DNA of 64,000 bases from Epilithonimonas zeae (GCF_900141765.1 NZ_FSRK01000003.1:434001-498000); one strand, 5' to 3'; positions 44,503 through 53,757 are shown, numbered from the stretch's first letter. Notes: generated by a model from the sequence alone, not told the origin. A program made the numbers and translations.

Positions 44503-45612
44503 ATGCTGACGAAATCAAAAGTTCAGGATTTTCTGAAAGAGATAGAAGTGGATGACCTTGTGAGTAATTTCCAAGTGATGGGCGATGATGTGTATATCGA
44601 TATGACATCTCACTCGCCTGCAATGCACGAGAAAAAGAAATTGGAAGTTGCTATGAAACAAGCTTTTGCTTCGGAATTCGGGGAACATATCAACTTGAAA
44701 TTGAAAATCGCTTCTCCTGAATTGCCTGCAACTCCTGTGACGAACGAAATCAAAGGAAAACAGATTCCGGGAATCCAGAATATCATCGCCATTGCTTCCG
44801 GAAAAGGTGGCGTTGGAAAATCTACTGTTGCGGCAAATCTTGCGGTGACGTTGGCAAAAATGGGTTTCAAAGTTGGATTGCTGGATGCGGATATCTACGG
44901 ACCATCTGTTCCTACAATGCTTGACACAGAAGGTCAAAAACCAATTTCTGTAGAAGTGAACGGTAGAAATCTGATGAAACCCATCGAGAATTACGGTGTG
45001 AAGATGTTATCGATTGGATATTTTTCAGGTGCTAACCAGGCTGTAGTTTGGAGAGGACCAATGGCTTCCAAAGCATTGAATCAGATGATTCGTGATGCTG
45101 ATTGGGGAGAATTGGATTTCCTTTTGATTGACCTTCCTCCGGGAACTGGCGACATTCATCTTTCTATTATTCAGGAAGTTCCGGTTACAGGCGCTGTGAT
45201 TGTGAGTACGCCTCAACACGTTGCATTGGCCGATGTAAGAAAGGGAATTGCTATGTTCAATATGGAAAGCATCAACATTCCGGTTTTGGGATTGATAGAA
45301 AATATGGCTTATTTCACGCCGGAAGAGCTTCCTGAGAATAAATATTATATCTTTGGAAAACAGGGCGCTCAGTTTATGGCAGAGAATTTGGGAATTCCGG
45401 TTTTGGGAGAGATTCCTTTGATTCAGAGCATCAGAGAAGCCGGAGATGTAGGAAGACCAGCTGCTTTGCAGGAAAATTCTAAAATCTCTGACATCTACAC
45501 CAAAACTGCTCAAAATATGGTTGAGAGTCTTGTAGAAAGAAACACCAATTTGCCACCAACCGAAGCTGTGAAAATCACGACGATGGCTGGTTGCTCGCCT
45601 AAGAAAAAATAA
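44503..45612 (+). CDS. apbC: Mrp/ApbC-family iron-sulfur cluster carrier ATPase
   Basis: A 369-residue protein: an N-terminal MIP18/DUF59-like domain (about 1-85), then a P-loop ATPase with the deviant Walker A GKGGVGKSTVAANLAV (about 102-117), DADIYGPSVPTML, DFLLIDLPPGTGDIHLSI and VSTPQHVALADVRKGI. Such carriers deliver iron-sulfur clusters to apoproteins. The CxxC metal site of many homologues is not obvious. TAATTTTG at 44469-44476 is a -7 candidate. The NifU-like gene follows 4 bp later. Confidence 0.9.
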   Translation: MLTKSKVQDFLKEIEVDDLVSNFQVMGDDVYIDMTSHSPAMHEKKKLEVAMKQAFASEFGEHINLKLKIASPELPATPVTNEIKGKQIPGIQNIIAIASGKGGVGKSTVAANLAVTLAKMGFKVGLLDADIYGPSVPTMLDTEGQKPISVEVNGRNLMKPIENYGVKMLSIGYFSGANQAVVWRGPMASKALNQMIRDADWGELDFLLIDLPPGTGDIHLSIIQEVPVTGAVIVSTPQHVALADVRKGIAMFNMESINIPVLGLIENMAYFTPEELPENKYYIFGKQGAQFMAENLGIPVLGEIPLIQSIREAGDVGRPAALQENSKISDIYTKTAQNMVESLVERNTNLPPTEAVKITTMAGCSPKKK

Positions 45613-45616
45613 TAAA

Positions 45617-45865
45617 ATGAATAATATTAATCAAATTCAAGAAGAACTGGTAACCAAAGTGATGGACGCTTTGGACAGCATCCGTCCGTTTTTGCAAAAA
45701 GATGGCGGCGATATTGAGTTAGTAGATGTGCAGGAAGACAAAGTCTATGTGAAATTACTAGGAAACTGCTCTAGCTGTGGTATCAGTGCTTCTACAATGA
45801 AACTGGGTGTGGAAAACACCATCAAACAATTTGCTCCAGAGATACAGGAGGTGATTAGCGTTTAA
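45617..45865 (+). CDS. NifU C-terminal-domain iron-sulfur scaffold
   Basis: An 82-residue stand-alone Nfu domain: MDALDSIRPFLQKDGGDIEL, VYVKLLGNCSSCGISASTM with the cluster-binding CxxC (CSSC), and LKQFAPEIQEV-like ending. It binds a bridging 4Fe-4S cluster. It is cotranscribed with the Mrp carrier, a natural scaffold-carrier pair, and ends at a strong terminator. Confidence 0.92.
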   Translation: MNNINQIQEELVTKVMDALDSIRPFLQKDGGDIELVDVQEDKVYVKLLGNCSSCGISASTMKLGVENTIKQFAPEIQEVISV

Positions 45866-45869
45866 AAAT

Positions 45870-45905
45870 AAAAATCCCGATTCAAAACTGAGTCGGGATT
45901 TTTTT
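45870..45905 (+). terminator. Terminator after the mrp-nfu operon
   Basis: AAAAATCCCGATTC pairs with GAGTCGGGATTTTT (one G-T) around a short loop. The convergent DUF1232 gene ends at 45921, so it may serve both strands. Confidence 0.82.
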
Positions 45906-45920
45906 ATTCTAAGTATTTTA

Positions 45921-46259
45921 TTACTCTACAATTTCTGCGTCGATGATTTTCGTATCAGGATTATTCTTCTGACTTTCCCAAAGTAAAAATTTGTCAACTT
46001 CTTTCATCAATAAAGGAATTGCTAAAGCTAAGATAGCCAAATCATCCAAAGCGCCAATTACAGGAACGAAATCCGGAATAATATCGATGGGAGAAATGAC
46101 ATAAATTAAAGCCAAAGCCGGCAAAAGGATATCTGTAAACTTCATTTTGTATTCGCCTTTGTAATACAATTTTATCATCCTGAAAACAGACGGAATCTTT
46201 TGCAAAAAACCTTTGTGTTTAATAGCTTCCTGAGCCAGTTTAAATTTTGAATATTTCAT
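45921..46259 (-). CDS. DUF1232 (YkvA-type) membrane protein
   Basis: A 112-residue protein with the DUF1232 core: KFTDILLPALALIYVISPID, IIPDFVPVIGALDDLAILAL and a C-terminal charged tail. The SPIDIIPDFVPVIGxLDD motif defines the family. Two short hydrophobic segments suggest membrane association. Function unknown. It lies 97 bp downstream of gpsA on the same strand. Confidence 0.87.
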   Translation of the reverse strand: MKYSKFKLAQEAIKHKGFLQKIPSVFRMIKLYYKGEYKMKFTDILLPALALIYVISPIDIIPDFVPVIGALDDLAILALAIPLLMKEVDKFLLWESQKNNPDTKIIDAEIVE

Positions 46260-46356
46260 TTTTGTTTTTGTGTTTATTTTTCAACGAATCAAATTTCGCA
46301 AATTCTATTCCAATCACTTAATAGAAAATCGTAATGTTTTGTTAATTAACAATTGG

Positions 46357-47373
46357 TTACGTCAATTTATCCGTCAGTTTCGCAAATTGTTTCTCCGCAT
46401 TTTTCCCTTCATAAAGAATGTCATAAACGGCATTAATAATCGGCAACTTTAATTTTTTCTCTTGACAAATAGCGTAAATACCTTTTGTTGCATAATAACC
46501 TTCTGCCACCATACTCATTGACTGGATGGCAGACTTTACTGTATAACCTTTCCCAATAAGATTTCCTAAGTTTCTATTTCTTGAGAATAATGAATAAGCC
46601 GTAACGATCAAATCTCCAAGATAAGCACTATCATTCACGTCTCTTGGTTCCGGATAAATCGCTTCCAAGAAGGTTTCCATCTCACGAATCGCATTGGAAA
46701 CATACACCGCAATAAAGTTATCTCCATAACCCAATCCACTTGCAATCCCGGCGCCTATCGCATAGATATTTTTTAGAATTGCAGAATACTCGTTTCCGAG
46801 AATATCACAACTTGTATTGACTTTGATATAACAGGAAGACAAAATCTCCTGCAAAACATCAGCATCCTCTTTCTGTGCCACAGCAACCGTCAAATAAGAC
46901 AAACGCTCCATCGCCACCTCTTCTGCGTGGCAAGGACCAGCAATGACCGCTTGATTTTTGAACCCGATTTTGAATTCATCTTTCAAATAATGCGCAACAA
47001 TATCATTATGCTTTGGAACAATCCCTTTAATAGCCGAACAGAATAATTTGTCCTGATATTCGCAAGTCAGTTTCTCCATAGATTCTGCTAAATAAATGGA
47101 AGGAACTGCCAAAATAATCACATCAGAATTAGAGACCAACTCGTTGATATCTGTCGTAATCTGCAGCTTCTTCAGGTTGAAAGAAACCGTTGTCAAATAA
47201 CTTGGATTGTGTCCGCGTTGTTCTATTGCGCCTTTCACAAACTCGTTTCTCACGCACCAATTGACAGTTTTACAGTTTTCGGCCAGCATTTTAACGATCG
47301 CAGTAGCAAAGCTTCCGCTTCCTAAAACGCCAACGCGCACGTTATTAGATGATTTAGTCGATTTCTTACTCAT
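46357..47373 (-). CDS. gpsA: NAD(P)-dependent glycerol-3-phosphate dehydrogenase
   Basis: A 338-residue enzyme: the Rossmann start VGVLGSGSFATAIVKMLAEN, VRNEFVKGAIEQRGHNPSYL, ILAVPSIYLAESM, CSAIKGIVPKHN, VIAGPCHAEEVAMERL, and the catalytic block LKNIYAIGAGIASGLGYGDN. It makes glycerol-3-phosphate for phospholipid synthesis. TAGATTTG (minus strand, 47398-47405) is a probable -7 box. It diverges from the M23 peptidase gene. Confidence 0.95.
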   Translation of the reverse strand: MSKKSTKSSNNVRVGVLGSGSFATAIVKMLAENCKTVNWCVRNEFVKGAIEQRGHNPSYLTTVSFNLKKLQITTDINELVSNSDVIILAVPSIYLAESMEKLTCEYQDKLFCSAIKGIVPKHNDIVAHYLKDEFKIGFKNQAVIAGPCHAEEVAMERLSYLTVAVAQKEDADVLQEILSSCYIKVNTSCDILGNEYSAILKNIYAIGAGIASGLGYGDNFIAVYVSNAIREMETFLEAIYPEPRDVNDSAYLGDLIVTAYSLFSRNRNLGNLIGKGYTVKSAIQSMSMVAEGYYATKGIYAICQEKKLKLPIINAVYDILYEGKNAEKQFAKLTDKLT

Positions 47374-47558
47374 TCTTTGTCGTCTTTTTCATTGCTACAA
47401 ATCTAATATAATTTATGATTTTACATCAATGTAAATCCCGTTTAACAATTAATTAATAAAAATTAACTTTCATTATAACAAATCACATTCTTAAGTACGA
47501 TTAACATTAGGAAAAATAAAAATTTATTATTTTTGCAATCCATTTTAAAAATCTATTA

Positions 47559-48440
47559 ATGGTCCAATTTCTAAAATCGAAAAAGAAAAAAAATATTGTT
47601 CTTATAATATTGCTGGTGATTTGTTTTATAGAAGGCTTAGTCATCGGGAAATTTTACAATGACAAAGATGATAAGGTCTATCAGGTAAACATCGTCAAAA
47701 TCAATAACGAGAAAGACAGCATCGACCATCTTCAGCTGAAAACCGATTTGGCGATGGTAGACCAAAGTATCCGCAGCATCGATGGATTCCTAAAATCTAA
47801 AAATGTTTCTGACATTCGCATAGAAAATTTGGCTAAAGACAGCCTTCAAAATGAAATTTATCTGGCAAAAGTGAGCAACCGATACAGCCAATATTTGGTA
47901 GATTTGGAACAAAGATTACAGCAAGTTCCATTGGGAATTCCGACAGATGGCTACATCTCTTCTAATTTTGGAATCAGAAAAAATCCAATTCCTCCAAAAT
48001 CTACAGAAGTTGCCAATAACTCTAATATCGCAGAAGAAAAAGACAGTCTTGGAAATGTCGTAAAAAGACAAGCTGTGGTAAAAGAAGACAGAAATGCATC
48101 CAGCAATGCGCCGGCAGAAAAAGACCAGATGCAGTTCCACAAAGGATTAGACGTAGCTGTAGCTTACGGAAGCCCTGTAAAAGCAGCCGCCGCAGGAAAA
48201 GTAATCTTCTCTGGCGTAAGAGGCGGTTACGGAAATTGTGTGATGATAGAACACGGCAACGGTCTTGTGACTTTGTACGGTCATCTTTCCGAACTTTTGG
48301 TTGAGGCTAATGACCGAGTGAAAGTAAACCAAATCATTGCAAAATCTGGCAATACAGGACGTTCTACAGGACCTCATCTTCATTATGAAGTTCATAAAAA
48401 TAATCAGCCGATCAATCCGAGGTTGTTTTTGAATTTTTAA
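47559..48440 (+). CDS. M23-family peptidase (LytM domain), membrane-anchored
   Basis: A 293-residue protein: one N-terminal TM helix (residues 16-32, VLIILLVICFIEGLVIG), a helical linker (about 45-125), then a LytM domain (about 185-293) with FHKGLDVAVAYGSPVKAAAA, GHGNGLVTLYGHLSEL-like and the HxH zinc motif in GPHLHYEVHKNN. All zinc ligands (H...D, HxH) appear present, so it could be an active peptidoglycan endopeptidase rather than a degenerate EnvC/NlpD activator. TATTTTTG at 47528-47535 is a -7 candidate. Confidence 0.88.
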   Translation: MVQFLKSKKKKNIVLIILLVICFIEGLVIGKFYNDKDDKVYQVNIVKINNEKDSIDHLQLKTDLAMVDQSIRSIDGFLKSKNVSDIRIENLAKDSLQNEIYLAKVSNRYSQYLVDLEQRLQQVPLGIPTDGYISSNFGIRKNPIPPKSTEVANNSNIAEEKDSLGNVVKRQAVVKEDRNASSNAPAEKDQMQFHKGLDVAVAYGSPVKAAAAGKVIFSGVRGGYGNCVMIEHGNGLVTLYGHLSELLVEANDRVKVNQIIAKSGNTGRSTGPHLHYEVHKNNQPINPRLFLNF

Positions 48441-48447
48441 TTAAATG

Positions 48448-48471
48448 AGTCTTCGAGAGCTTCAGACTGAC
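48448..48471 (-). repeat. GTCAGTCTGAGnCTCTCGAAGACT repeat, copy 3
   Basis: On the minus strand GTCAGTCTGAAGCTCTCGAA then GACT, an inverted copy of the elements at 28300 and 44061, directly after the M23 peptidase stop. Confidence 0.6.
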
Positions 48472-48489
48472 AAATAAAAATTTGTACTA

Positions 48490-49011
48490 ATGAATTTTCT
48501 GAATTTAGATTATCTTAAAAACGGTTCTGAAATACAGAAAAGAATTCATTTTGTCTTAGAAAAACATCAGATTTTTGATAAATTAAAGGAATACAATCCT
48601 ATTCTCACAGGCACTTTTCCCATTAATATCAATATCGAAAAAAGCGATTTGGATATTATTTTGGAGAGTGATGATTTGATTAAAGCTCAAGATTTTATCA
48701 TTAATGAATTTCAGAATGAAAAGGACTTTGAAATTCACTTTTGCAAAATGAATGGCGTTGATTCTCTGGTTTGCAATTTCACTATAGAAGAATTTCCGGT
48801 AGAGTTATTTGCTCAGAACGTTCCGACGAAACTTCAAAATGCTTATCGTCATATGATAATAGAATATGACATTCTGGAACAGGAGGGCGAAGAATTCCGA
48901 AAGCAAATCATCAATCTAAAAGAAAAAGGTTGGAAAACAGAACCTGCTTTTGCTGAGTTATTAGGCTTAAAAGGAAATCCTTACCTCGAACTTCTGAATT
49001 ATAAAAAATAA
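48490..49011 (+). CDS. DUF4269 protein (nucleotidyltransferase-like)
   Basis: A 173-residue protein: ILTGTFPININIEKSDLDII has the GTxP...SDLDI pattern of the nucleotidyltransferase-like DUF4269 family, followed by EIHFCKMNGVDSLVCNFTIE and EEFRKQIINLKEKGWKTEPA. No signal peptide or membrane segment. The activity is unproven. It ends directly at a terminator, convergent with tig. Confidence 0.8.
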   Translation: MNFLNLDYLKNGSEIQKRIHFVLEKHQIFDKLKEYNPILTGTFPININIEKSDLDIILESDDLIKAQDFIINEFQNEKDFEIHFCKMNGVDSLVCNFTIEEFPVELFAQNVPTKLQNAYRHMIIEYDILEQEGEEFRKQIINLKEKGWKTEPAFAELLGLKGNPYLELLNYKK

Positions 49012-49042
49012 AAAAACGCTCCAAAAAATCTGGAGCGTTTTT
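49011..49042. terminator. Bidirectional terminator between DUF4269 and tig
   Basis: AAAAAACGCTCCA pairs with TGGAGCGTTTTT around AAAAATC. The convergent tig stop is at 49063. Confidence 0.82.
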
Positions 49043-49062
49043 CACAATATATTTTGAGGAAA

Positions 49063-50397
49063 TTACTTCTTCAATACTTCAAGAAACTCATCGTGAGAGA
49101 TTTTAGTTTCTTTCTTTTTAGACTTCTCAAGGATAACGTCTTTCAGTTTCGCCATAGCTACTTCAGAAGAAATTTGTCTTACCTGGTTCTCATCTTTCAA
49201 CATTTCTGCAGCATATTTTTGAACCTCATCATCTCCTAAGTGGTGAATTCCATAGATGGCTAACTGGTTTCTTACCAATTGCTCAGCTTGTCCAAGAACT
49301 TCTGCATAATCCAAGTTGATCTCATTATCGTTCATCAATTTTCCTTCTAGGATTTGACCTTTGATAATATTTTTCTCGTTTTCAAGGATTTCTTTTGCTT
49401 GCTCCTCTGAAGTGATGTTCTGGTTAGAGAACAACAACCATTTGATTAAGAATGCCTCAGGTAATTTGATTTCTTCTTTCTCGTTTACTTGCTCCAAAAT
49501 TTTGTTTACGAAATGAACATCAGCATTTTGTTGGAAATACTCATCCAACTCAGTTTTTACTCTCGCTTTCAATTCTTCTTCAGTCGTGATAACATCTTTA
49601 CCGTAAACTTTGTCGAACAATTCTTGATTAAGTTCTGCCAGGTTCAATCCGTAGATATCTTTTACAGTTACTTCAACCTCGTTGTGGTGAAGGTGCTCTG
49701 CCTCTTCTTTAGAGAAACCTAATTGTTTTGCCAATTCTTCTTTAGCAGCAAGGTCTTCTTTAGAAACTTTTACAGAATCATCTTTCTTCAATTTTTTAAC
49801 CAAATCGTAAGCTTCTTTTTGCTCTTTAGAAATAGTTACATTTTTCGGAGCGTGGTGGTGCTCACCTTCTGCGTCTGCTTCTACAACCTGAGAAACTTCT
49901 AAAGCTACGTAAGAATCTTTACCTATTTTTTCTTCAGGAACTCTTTCTGCAAAACGCTTTTGCATATTTTCTACACTTGTAGAGATTTCTTTGTCAGAAG
50001 CTTCTACTTTGTAGTGAGGCGCTTCATATTTAGTCAAATCTACAGTGAATTCTGGCTCATATCCAACTTCAAAAGCTACAGATAAAGATTCTGCATTGTG
50101 GTTGAAATCGTTTACTGGCTGAGGAACCGGCTGACCAACCAATCTCAGTTTGTTTTCGTTTACATAACCGTTTAGAGCTTCAGAAACCTGCTTGTTGATT
50201 TCTTCGAAAGCGATACCAGCTTCATATTGTTTTCTTACCATACTCAATGGCACTTTCCCTTTTCTGAATCCAGGAACTTGCGCATTTTTTGCATAGTTGA
50301 TTAATTGCTTTTCTACTTTTTCCTTATAATCTGCTTTCTCCAATGTCACTGTAAGTAATGCACTTACCTCATCGTGGTTTTTAGCTGTAACGTTCAT
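49063..50397 (-). CDS. tig: Trigger factor
   Basis: A 444-residue ribosome-associated chaperone. The N-terminal ribosome-binding domain carries the signature GFRKGKVPLSMVRKQY (about residues 42-57), followed by a middle region and a long helical C-terminal domain. The middle has an acidic/His-rich stretch (EADAEGEHHHAPKN) and I do not recognise FKBP prolyl-isomerase motifs, as is usual for Bacteroidetes forms. It has a near-perfect promoter upstream and is monocistronic. Confidence 0.93.
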   Translation of the reverse strand: MNVTAKNHDEVSALLTVTLEKADYKEKVEKQLINYAKNAQVPGFRKGKVPLSMVRKQYEAGIAFEEINKQVSEALNGYVNENKLRLVGQPVPQPVNDFNHNAESLSVAFEVGYEPEFTVDLTKYEAPHYKVEASDKEISTSVENMQKRFAERVPEEKIGKDSYVALEVSQVVEADAEGEHHHAPKNVTISKEQKEAYDLVKKLKKDDSVKVSKEDLAAKEELAKQLGFSKEEAEHLHHNEVEVTVKDIYGLNLAELNQELFDKVYGKDVITTEEELKARVKTELDEYFQQNADVHFVNKILEQVNEKEEIKLPEAFLIKWLLFSNQNITSEEQAKEILENEKNIIKGQILEGKLMNDNEINLDYAEVLGQAEQLVRNQLAIYGIHHLGDDEVQKYAAEMLKDENQVRQISSEVAMAKLKDVILEKSKKKETKISHDEFLEVLKK

Positions 50398-50417
50398 TAA
50401 TTGAAATTTTTAGGTTG

Positions 50418-50448
50418 CAAAAGTAGGTAAATTCTGAGGAAATTCAAA
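50418..50448 (-). promoter_or_regulatory. Promoter of tig
   Basis: On the minus strand TTTG (50448-50445), a 19-bp spacer and TACTTTTG (50425-50418): an exact match to TTTG-N19-TAnnTTTG, 20 bp before the tig ATG. Confidence 0.78.
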
Positions 50449-50556
50449 ATTATTTACTTCCTTGATATTTATAAAAAAATCATAAAGTTTTCGCAAAAAA
50501 ATAAAGATGCCTTTTGGAAAGACATCTTTATTTCAACATATTAAATAAATATTGGA

Positions 50557-51117
50557 TTAATGAGCATCTACAGTAATATCAACATCTGTTTCACCTCCGG
50601 TAGTTTGACCTAGCTGATTAGCTGCAGAAGGATAATTTTGATTAACTGTAGCTGGACCGTGAACCAACTTGATATTCATTTTTCCGGTTTCCTGTGTAGA
50701 ATTAATGGTCCATTCTGTTCTAAGACCTAATTTTTGTCCATCTGTTCTTACAATATCATTAGCAGCTCTCACGACAACAATATCCGCATTAGCAGGATTG
50801 AATGTAATAAAATGATGATCCTTCTCTTCCTCTATCTCATCCGAAGAGTGGTAATGATCATCGTGCTTGATTTGGAAATCCAAAACAGCAGAATAAGTAT
50901 CGCCAGCGTGCAAATGCAAATGCCCATCTGCAACACCAGAAATTACACTAATAGTTTGAACATCACTAGCATTAGCTTTATTAGTTAATGTCAAAACTAC
51001 TTTTCCGATTTCATCGTGCTCGTGTACGTCTTCTGGAACATCATCATCGCTGTTTCTACAAGACAAGATAAAAAAGGCTGCTAAAAGTGCTAGTGTAATA
51101 TTTAATAATTTTTTCAT
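50557..51117 (-). CDS. His-rich lipoprotein of a probable metal-uptake locus
   Basis: A 186-residue lipoprotein: a signal peptide with lipobox Cys (LLAAFFILSC, Cys20), then several metal-ligand-like clusters: EDVHEHDEIGK, DGHLHLHAGD, KHDDHYHSSDEIEEEKDHHF and a C-terminal DAH. Such clusters suggest binding of zinc, copper or nickel. It is 28 bp downstream of a TonB-dependent receptor on the same strand and so likely a cell-surface or periplasmic accessory. The metal is inferred, not shown. Confidence 0.75.
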   Translation of the reverse strand: MKKLLNITLALLAAFFILSCRNSDDDVPEDVHEHDEIGKVVLTLTNKANASDVQTISVISGVADGHLHLHAGDTYSAVLDFQIKHDDHYHSSDEIEEEKDHHFITFNPANADIVVVRAANDIVRTDGQKLGLRTEWTINSTQETGKMNIKLVHGPATVNQNYPSAANQLGQTTGGETDVDITVDAH

Positions 51118-51145
51118 TTCGATTTAAATTTTAAGTTTGTAATAA

Positions 51146-53527
51146 TTAAAAATTGTATTTCAGAGTTACCACGAAGTTTCTTCCCGGCTCGTACATATAA
51201 TATCTAAGCCTGTTCAGATATTCTCGATACTCTGTGTTAAATAAGTTGTTGATTCTGAAATTGACATTCAGATGTTTGAATAAGTTGGCGCCCAATGTCG
51301 CATTGAAACTTGTATAGGCTGCAGGCGGCGTACTGAAATCGACAATCTCACTTCTCTCCACACCATCTTTTATAAAAGTAACAGGAAGATTGGCAATCGG
51401 ATAACGTTTCTGCCTGAACACATTGTCATTTTCTAATGTTATATAGAATTGAGACGGCTTGTGCAGCATAATTTCAATTGAGTTTCTGTTTCTCGCCGGC
51501 ATCATCAGAATCAATGGCTGATTGTTCGTTAGGTCATCGCCTCTCAAAACGCTGTAACCTGATTTCCATTTCAGATTATCCAAAATTGACAGTTCTGCAT
51601 CCATATCCACACCTAGCACTCTTGCTTTAACTTGCTGATAAGATTCTACAGGGAAAACGCCTCTGTTGGTGTTCAAAACACCCGTCGGAATTTGATTAAT
51701 AAAACTATCAGAATACATCAGATAAGGATTCGCTTCGATATGAAGACCTTTCAAGACATCAAACTGACCTGCCAAAGAAAGATTCACGTTGTTAATCGTT
51801 TCTTTTTTGATACTCAGATTCCCTTCCTCCATTATGGCTGCAGAGTGATGTAATCCGTCCGCAAAAAGTTCCGCAGGATTCGGCGTTCTTTCCGCTCTCG
51901 AAAGATTGAGTTTGAATTCAAAATCTTGAGTTGGTTTATAATTCAGACCGACATTGGCAGAGAGGTTATGATAATCCAGAATCGGTCTTGTCAGAATTCG
52001 GCTTCCGGATTCGCTTACAAAGAATTCCGAAAATTGGTTGGCATAGTTATCATTCCATTTATCAGAATCATAATATTTGTACGCATCATATCGGCTGAAG
52101 TCATATCTCACTGCAGCTTCTGCATTCAATTTTGAACTGAATCTATATTTGAAAATTGAAAATGCGCCGGCGTCATATCGGTAATAATCCGGAATCAGAC
52201 GTCTTGCTTTGGTTGCTGGGTCCGGGAAATTATCCTGAAAATTTCCTGAAATTCCACTTTCTAAACTCCAGTTCAAACGCTCAATCAAATGAACCAAACT
52301 GGCAGAATGCGTAATTAACCTCAAGTCCATTGATGGAACATTAAATAATTCTCCTCGTCTGATATCAAATTCCTTTCTTCGGTTATACTGAAAGCTGTAT
52401 TGAAAAGTCAGTTTCCCAAAATCGGCGAAACGTTTGTAAGCGGAAACTTTAGCAATATGATGCGCAACTTCCTGCTTAGGATTATCAATATCGTAACTGA
52501 AGTTATCCAAAAAATAAGGTTGCCCAAAATTCACAGCATTGTAGAAATCCTCCGGGCTCGACAAATGCGCCCCTTTGTAAATCCCGAATTCCTGATTGGT
52601 TCCGCTGTAAGAAACATCAAACCCTTGTAGAAAACTATGTTTCCCGAAAGAGAAATTAAAAGAATTAAACTCCTGACCCGTATTCTGCAATGTATGATGT
52701 GGAATATATTGGTCACCTGTTTTTCTGTAAGTTCCACCAGCTTTTATAAACCAATCATTTTCCCAGGATTTAAGGACTGTAGCGCCTAACTCGCCTCCTC
52801 TTCCATTAGAAATTCCGGAAAGTCTAATGTTGCCCATTATCGTATCTTTCTTGGGTAAAATAGCTGGCTCCAAAACGACAACACCGCCAACACCTTCATT
52901 GCCATATTTCAGAGCGGAAGCACCTTTTACAACATCGATGTGTTCAAAATCGTTGACATCCACATTGGGTGCGTGTTCTACTCCCCATTCTTGCTCAGCC
53001 ATTTTCACACCGTTGTTCAGAATAGAAATTCGGCTTCCGTACAAGCCACGGATAACAGGTTTTGTGATATTATTCCCCGTTTTCAAAGCTGAAACACCTG
53101 TGATTCTGGATAATAAATTTCCCAGATTTTCCGTGGAATTCCTCTCAATTTCTGTTTTGTCCAGCGTACTCATAATCACAGAACTTTTGGTTTTGTGACT
53201 GCCGTGGAGTGTAACGCCTTGTATCTCGTTGGAATGGTGCTCCAATGTGATGGCCAAATGCAAGTCTCTGTCGACTTTTACATTTTCAGTATAATCGTCG
53301 CAGAGAGGATGCTTTGCGACCAGTTGATATGACCCTGCAGAGATGCTACTGAATGAGAACCTTCCTTTTTTGTCGGTTTTCGTGGTAGAATTTCCTAACG
53401 TTACAACAGCATTTTCCAACATTGTTTTGTCATGAAAATCCTGAACAGTTCCCTCTACAGAATAGCTCTGCGCAGTTACTAATGAAAGCCCGAAAAAGAC
53501 CAACATCAGATTTATAATGTGTTTCAT
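51146..53527 (-). CDS. TonB-dependent outer-membrane receptor (probable metal or metallophore)
   Basis: A 793-residue receptor: signal peptide (MKHIINLMLVFFGLSLVTAQ), a carboxypeptidase-regulatory-like N-domain (about 22-95), plug domain (EIERNSTENLGNLLSRITGV, KPVIRGLYGSRISILNNGVK, VEHAPNVDVNDFEHIDVVKG, about 120-235), then a 22-strand-type barrel ending in a Phe (YMYEPGRNFVVTLKYNF), the sorting residue for outer-membrane barrels. His pairs occur in loops (HHSNE, HHTLQ). The neighbouring His-rich lipoprotein points to metal uptake. Energised by ExbB/ExbD with TonB. Confidence 0.88.
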   Translation of the reverse strand: MKHIINLMLVFFGLSLVTAQSYSVEGTVQDFHDKTMLENAVVTLGNSTTKTDKKGRFSFSSISAGSYQLVAKHPLCDDYTENVKVDRDLHLAITLEHHSNEIQGVTLHGSHKTKSSVIMSTLDKTEIERNSTENLGNLLSRITGVSALKTGNNITKPVIRGLYGSRISILNNGVKMAEQEWGVEHAPNVDVNDFEHIDVVKGASALKYGNEGVGGVVVLEPAILPKKDTIMGNIRLSGISNGRGGELGATVLKSWENDWFIKAGGTYRKTGDQYIPHHTLQNTGQEFNSFNFSFGKHSFLQGFDVSYSGTNQEFGIYKGAHLSSPEDFYNAVNFGQPYFLDNFSYDIDNPKQEVAHHIAKVSAYKRFADFGKLTFQYSFQYNRRKEFDIRRGELFNVPSMDLRLITHSASLVHLIERLNWSLESGISGNFQDNFPDPATKARRLIPDYYRYDAGAFSIFKYRFSSKLNAEAAVRYDFSRYDAYKYYDSDKWNDNYANQFSEFFVSESGSRILTRPILDYHNLSANVGLNYKPTQDFEFKLNLSRAERTPNPAELFADGLHHSAAIMEEGNLSIKKETINNVNLSLAGQFDVLKGLHIEANPYLMYSDSFINQIPTGVLNTNRGVFPVESYQQVKARVLGVDMDAELSILDNLKWKSGYSVLRGDDLTNNQPLILMMPARNRNSIEIMLHKPSQFYITLENDNVFRQKRYPIANLPVTFIKDGVERSEIVDFSTPPAAYTSFNATLGANLFKHLNVNFRINNLFNTEYREYLNRLRYYMYEPGRNFVVTLKYNF

Positions 53528-53651
53528 TTTTGTAAAATGTGTAATATGAGGTAGATGCTAGAATTTAGATTAGAGATATTAAAACTCAATTCTAAAGTCC
53601 ATCTTTTTTATTGAATTAATTATTGACGCAATTTTGGAGCGTTGAATCACA

Positions 53652-53740
53652 CGCAGCCCGACCTGAACGGAGCTCTTTTTCTTTTTTAGCAAAAAAAGAA
53701 AAAAGCGGGAGTGGAGGGCGGATAAAGCTGCCCAAATAAT
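53652..53740 (+). repeat. Dispersed structured repeat, family A, copy 5
   Basis: CGCAGCCCGACCTGAACGGA, inner stem GCTCTTTTTCTTTTTT with AAAAAAAGAAAAAAGC around AGC, GGGAGTGGAGGGCGGATAA, AGCTGCCCAAATAATT. The long T/A stem is similar to that of family B copy 1, a possible bridge between the families. It lies between the TonB receptor gene and the small gene at 53895. Confidence 0.78.
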
Positions 53741-53757
53741 TTTCGGATTTTTACCTA

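Noticed and set aside
49063-50397. FKBP prolyl-isomerase domain in trigger factor.
   Set aside because: I could not recognise the FKBP catalytic motifs; the middle region looks divergent, as in other Bacteroidetes.
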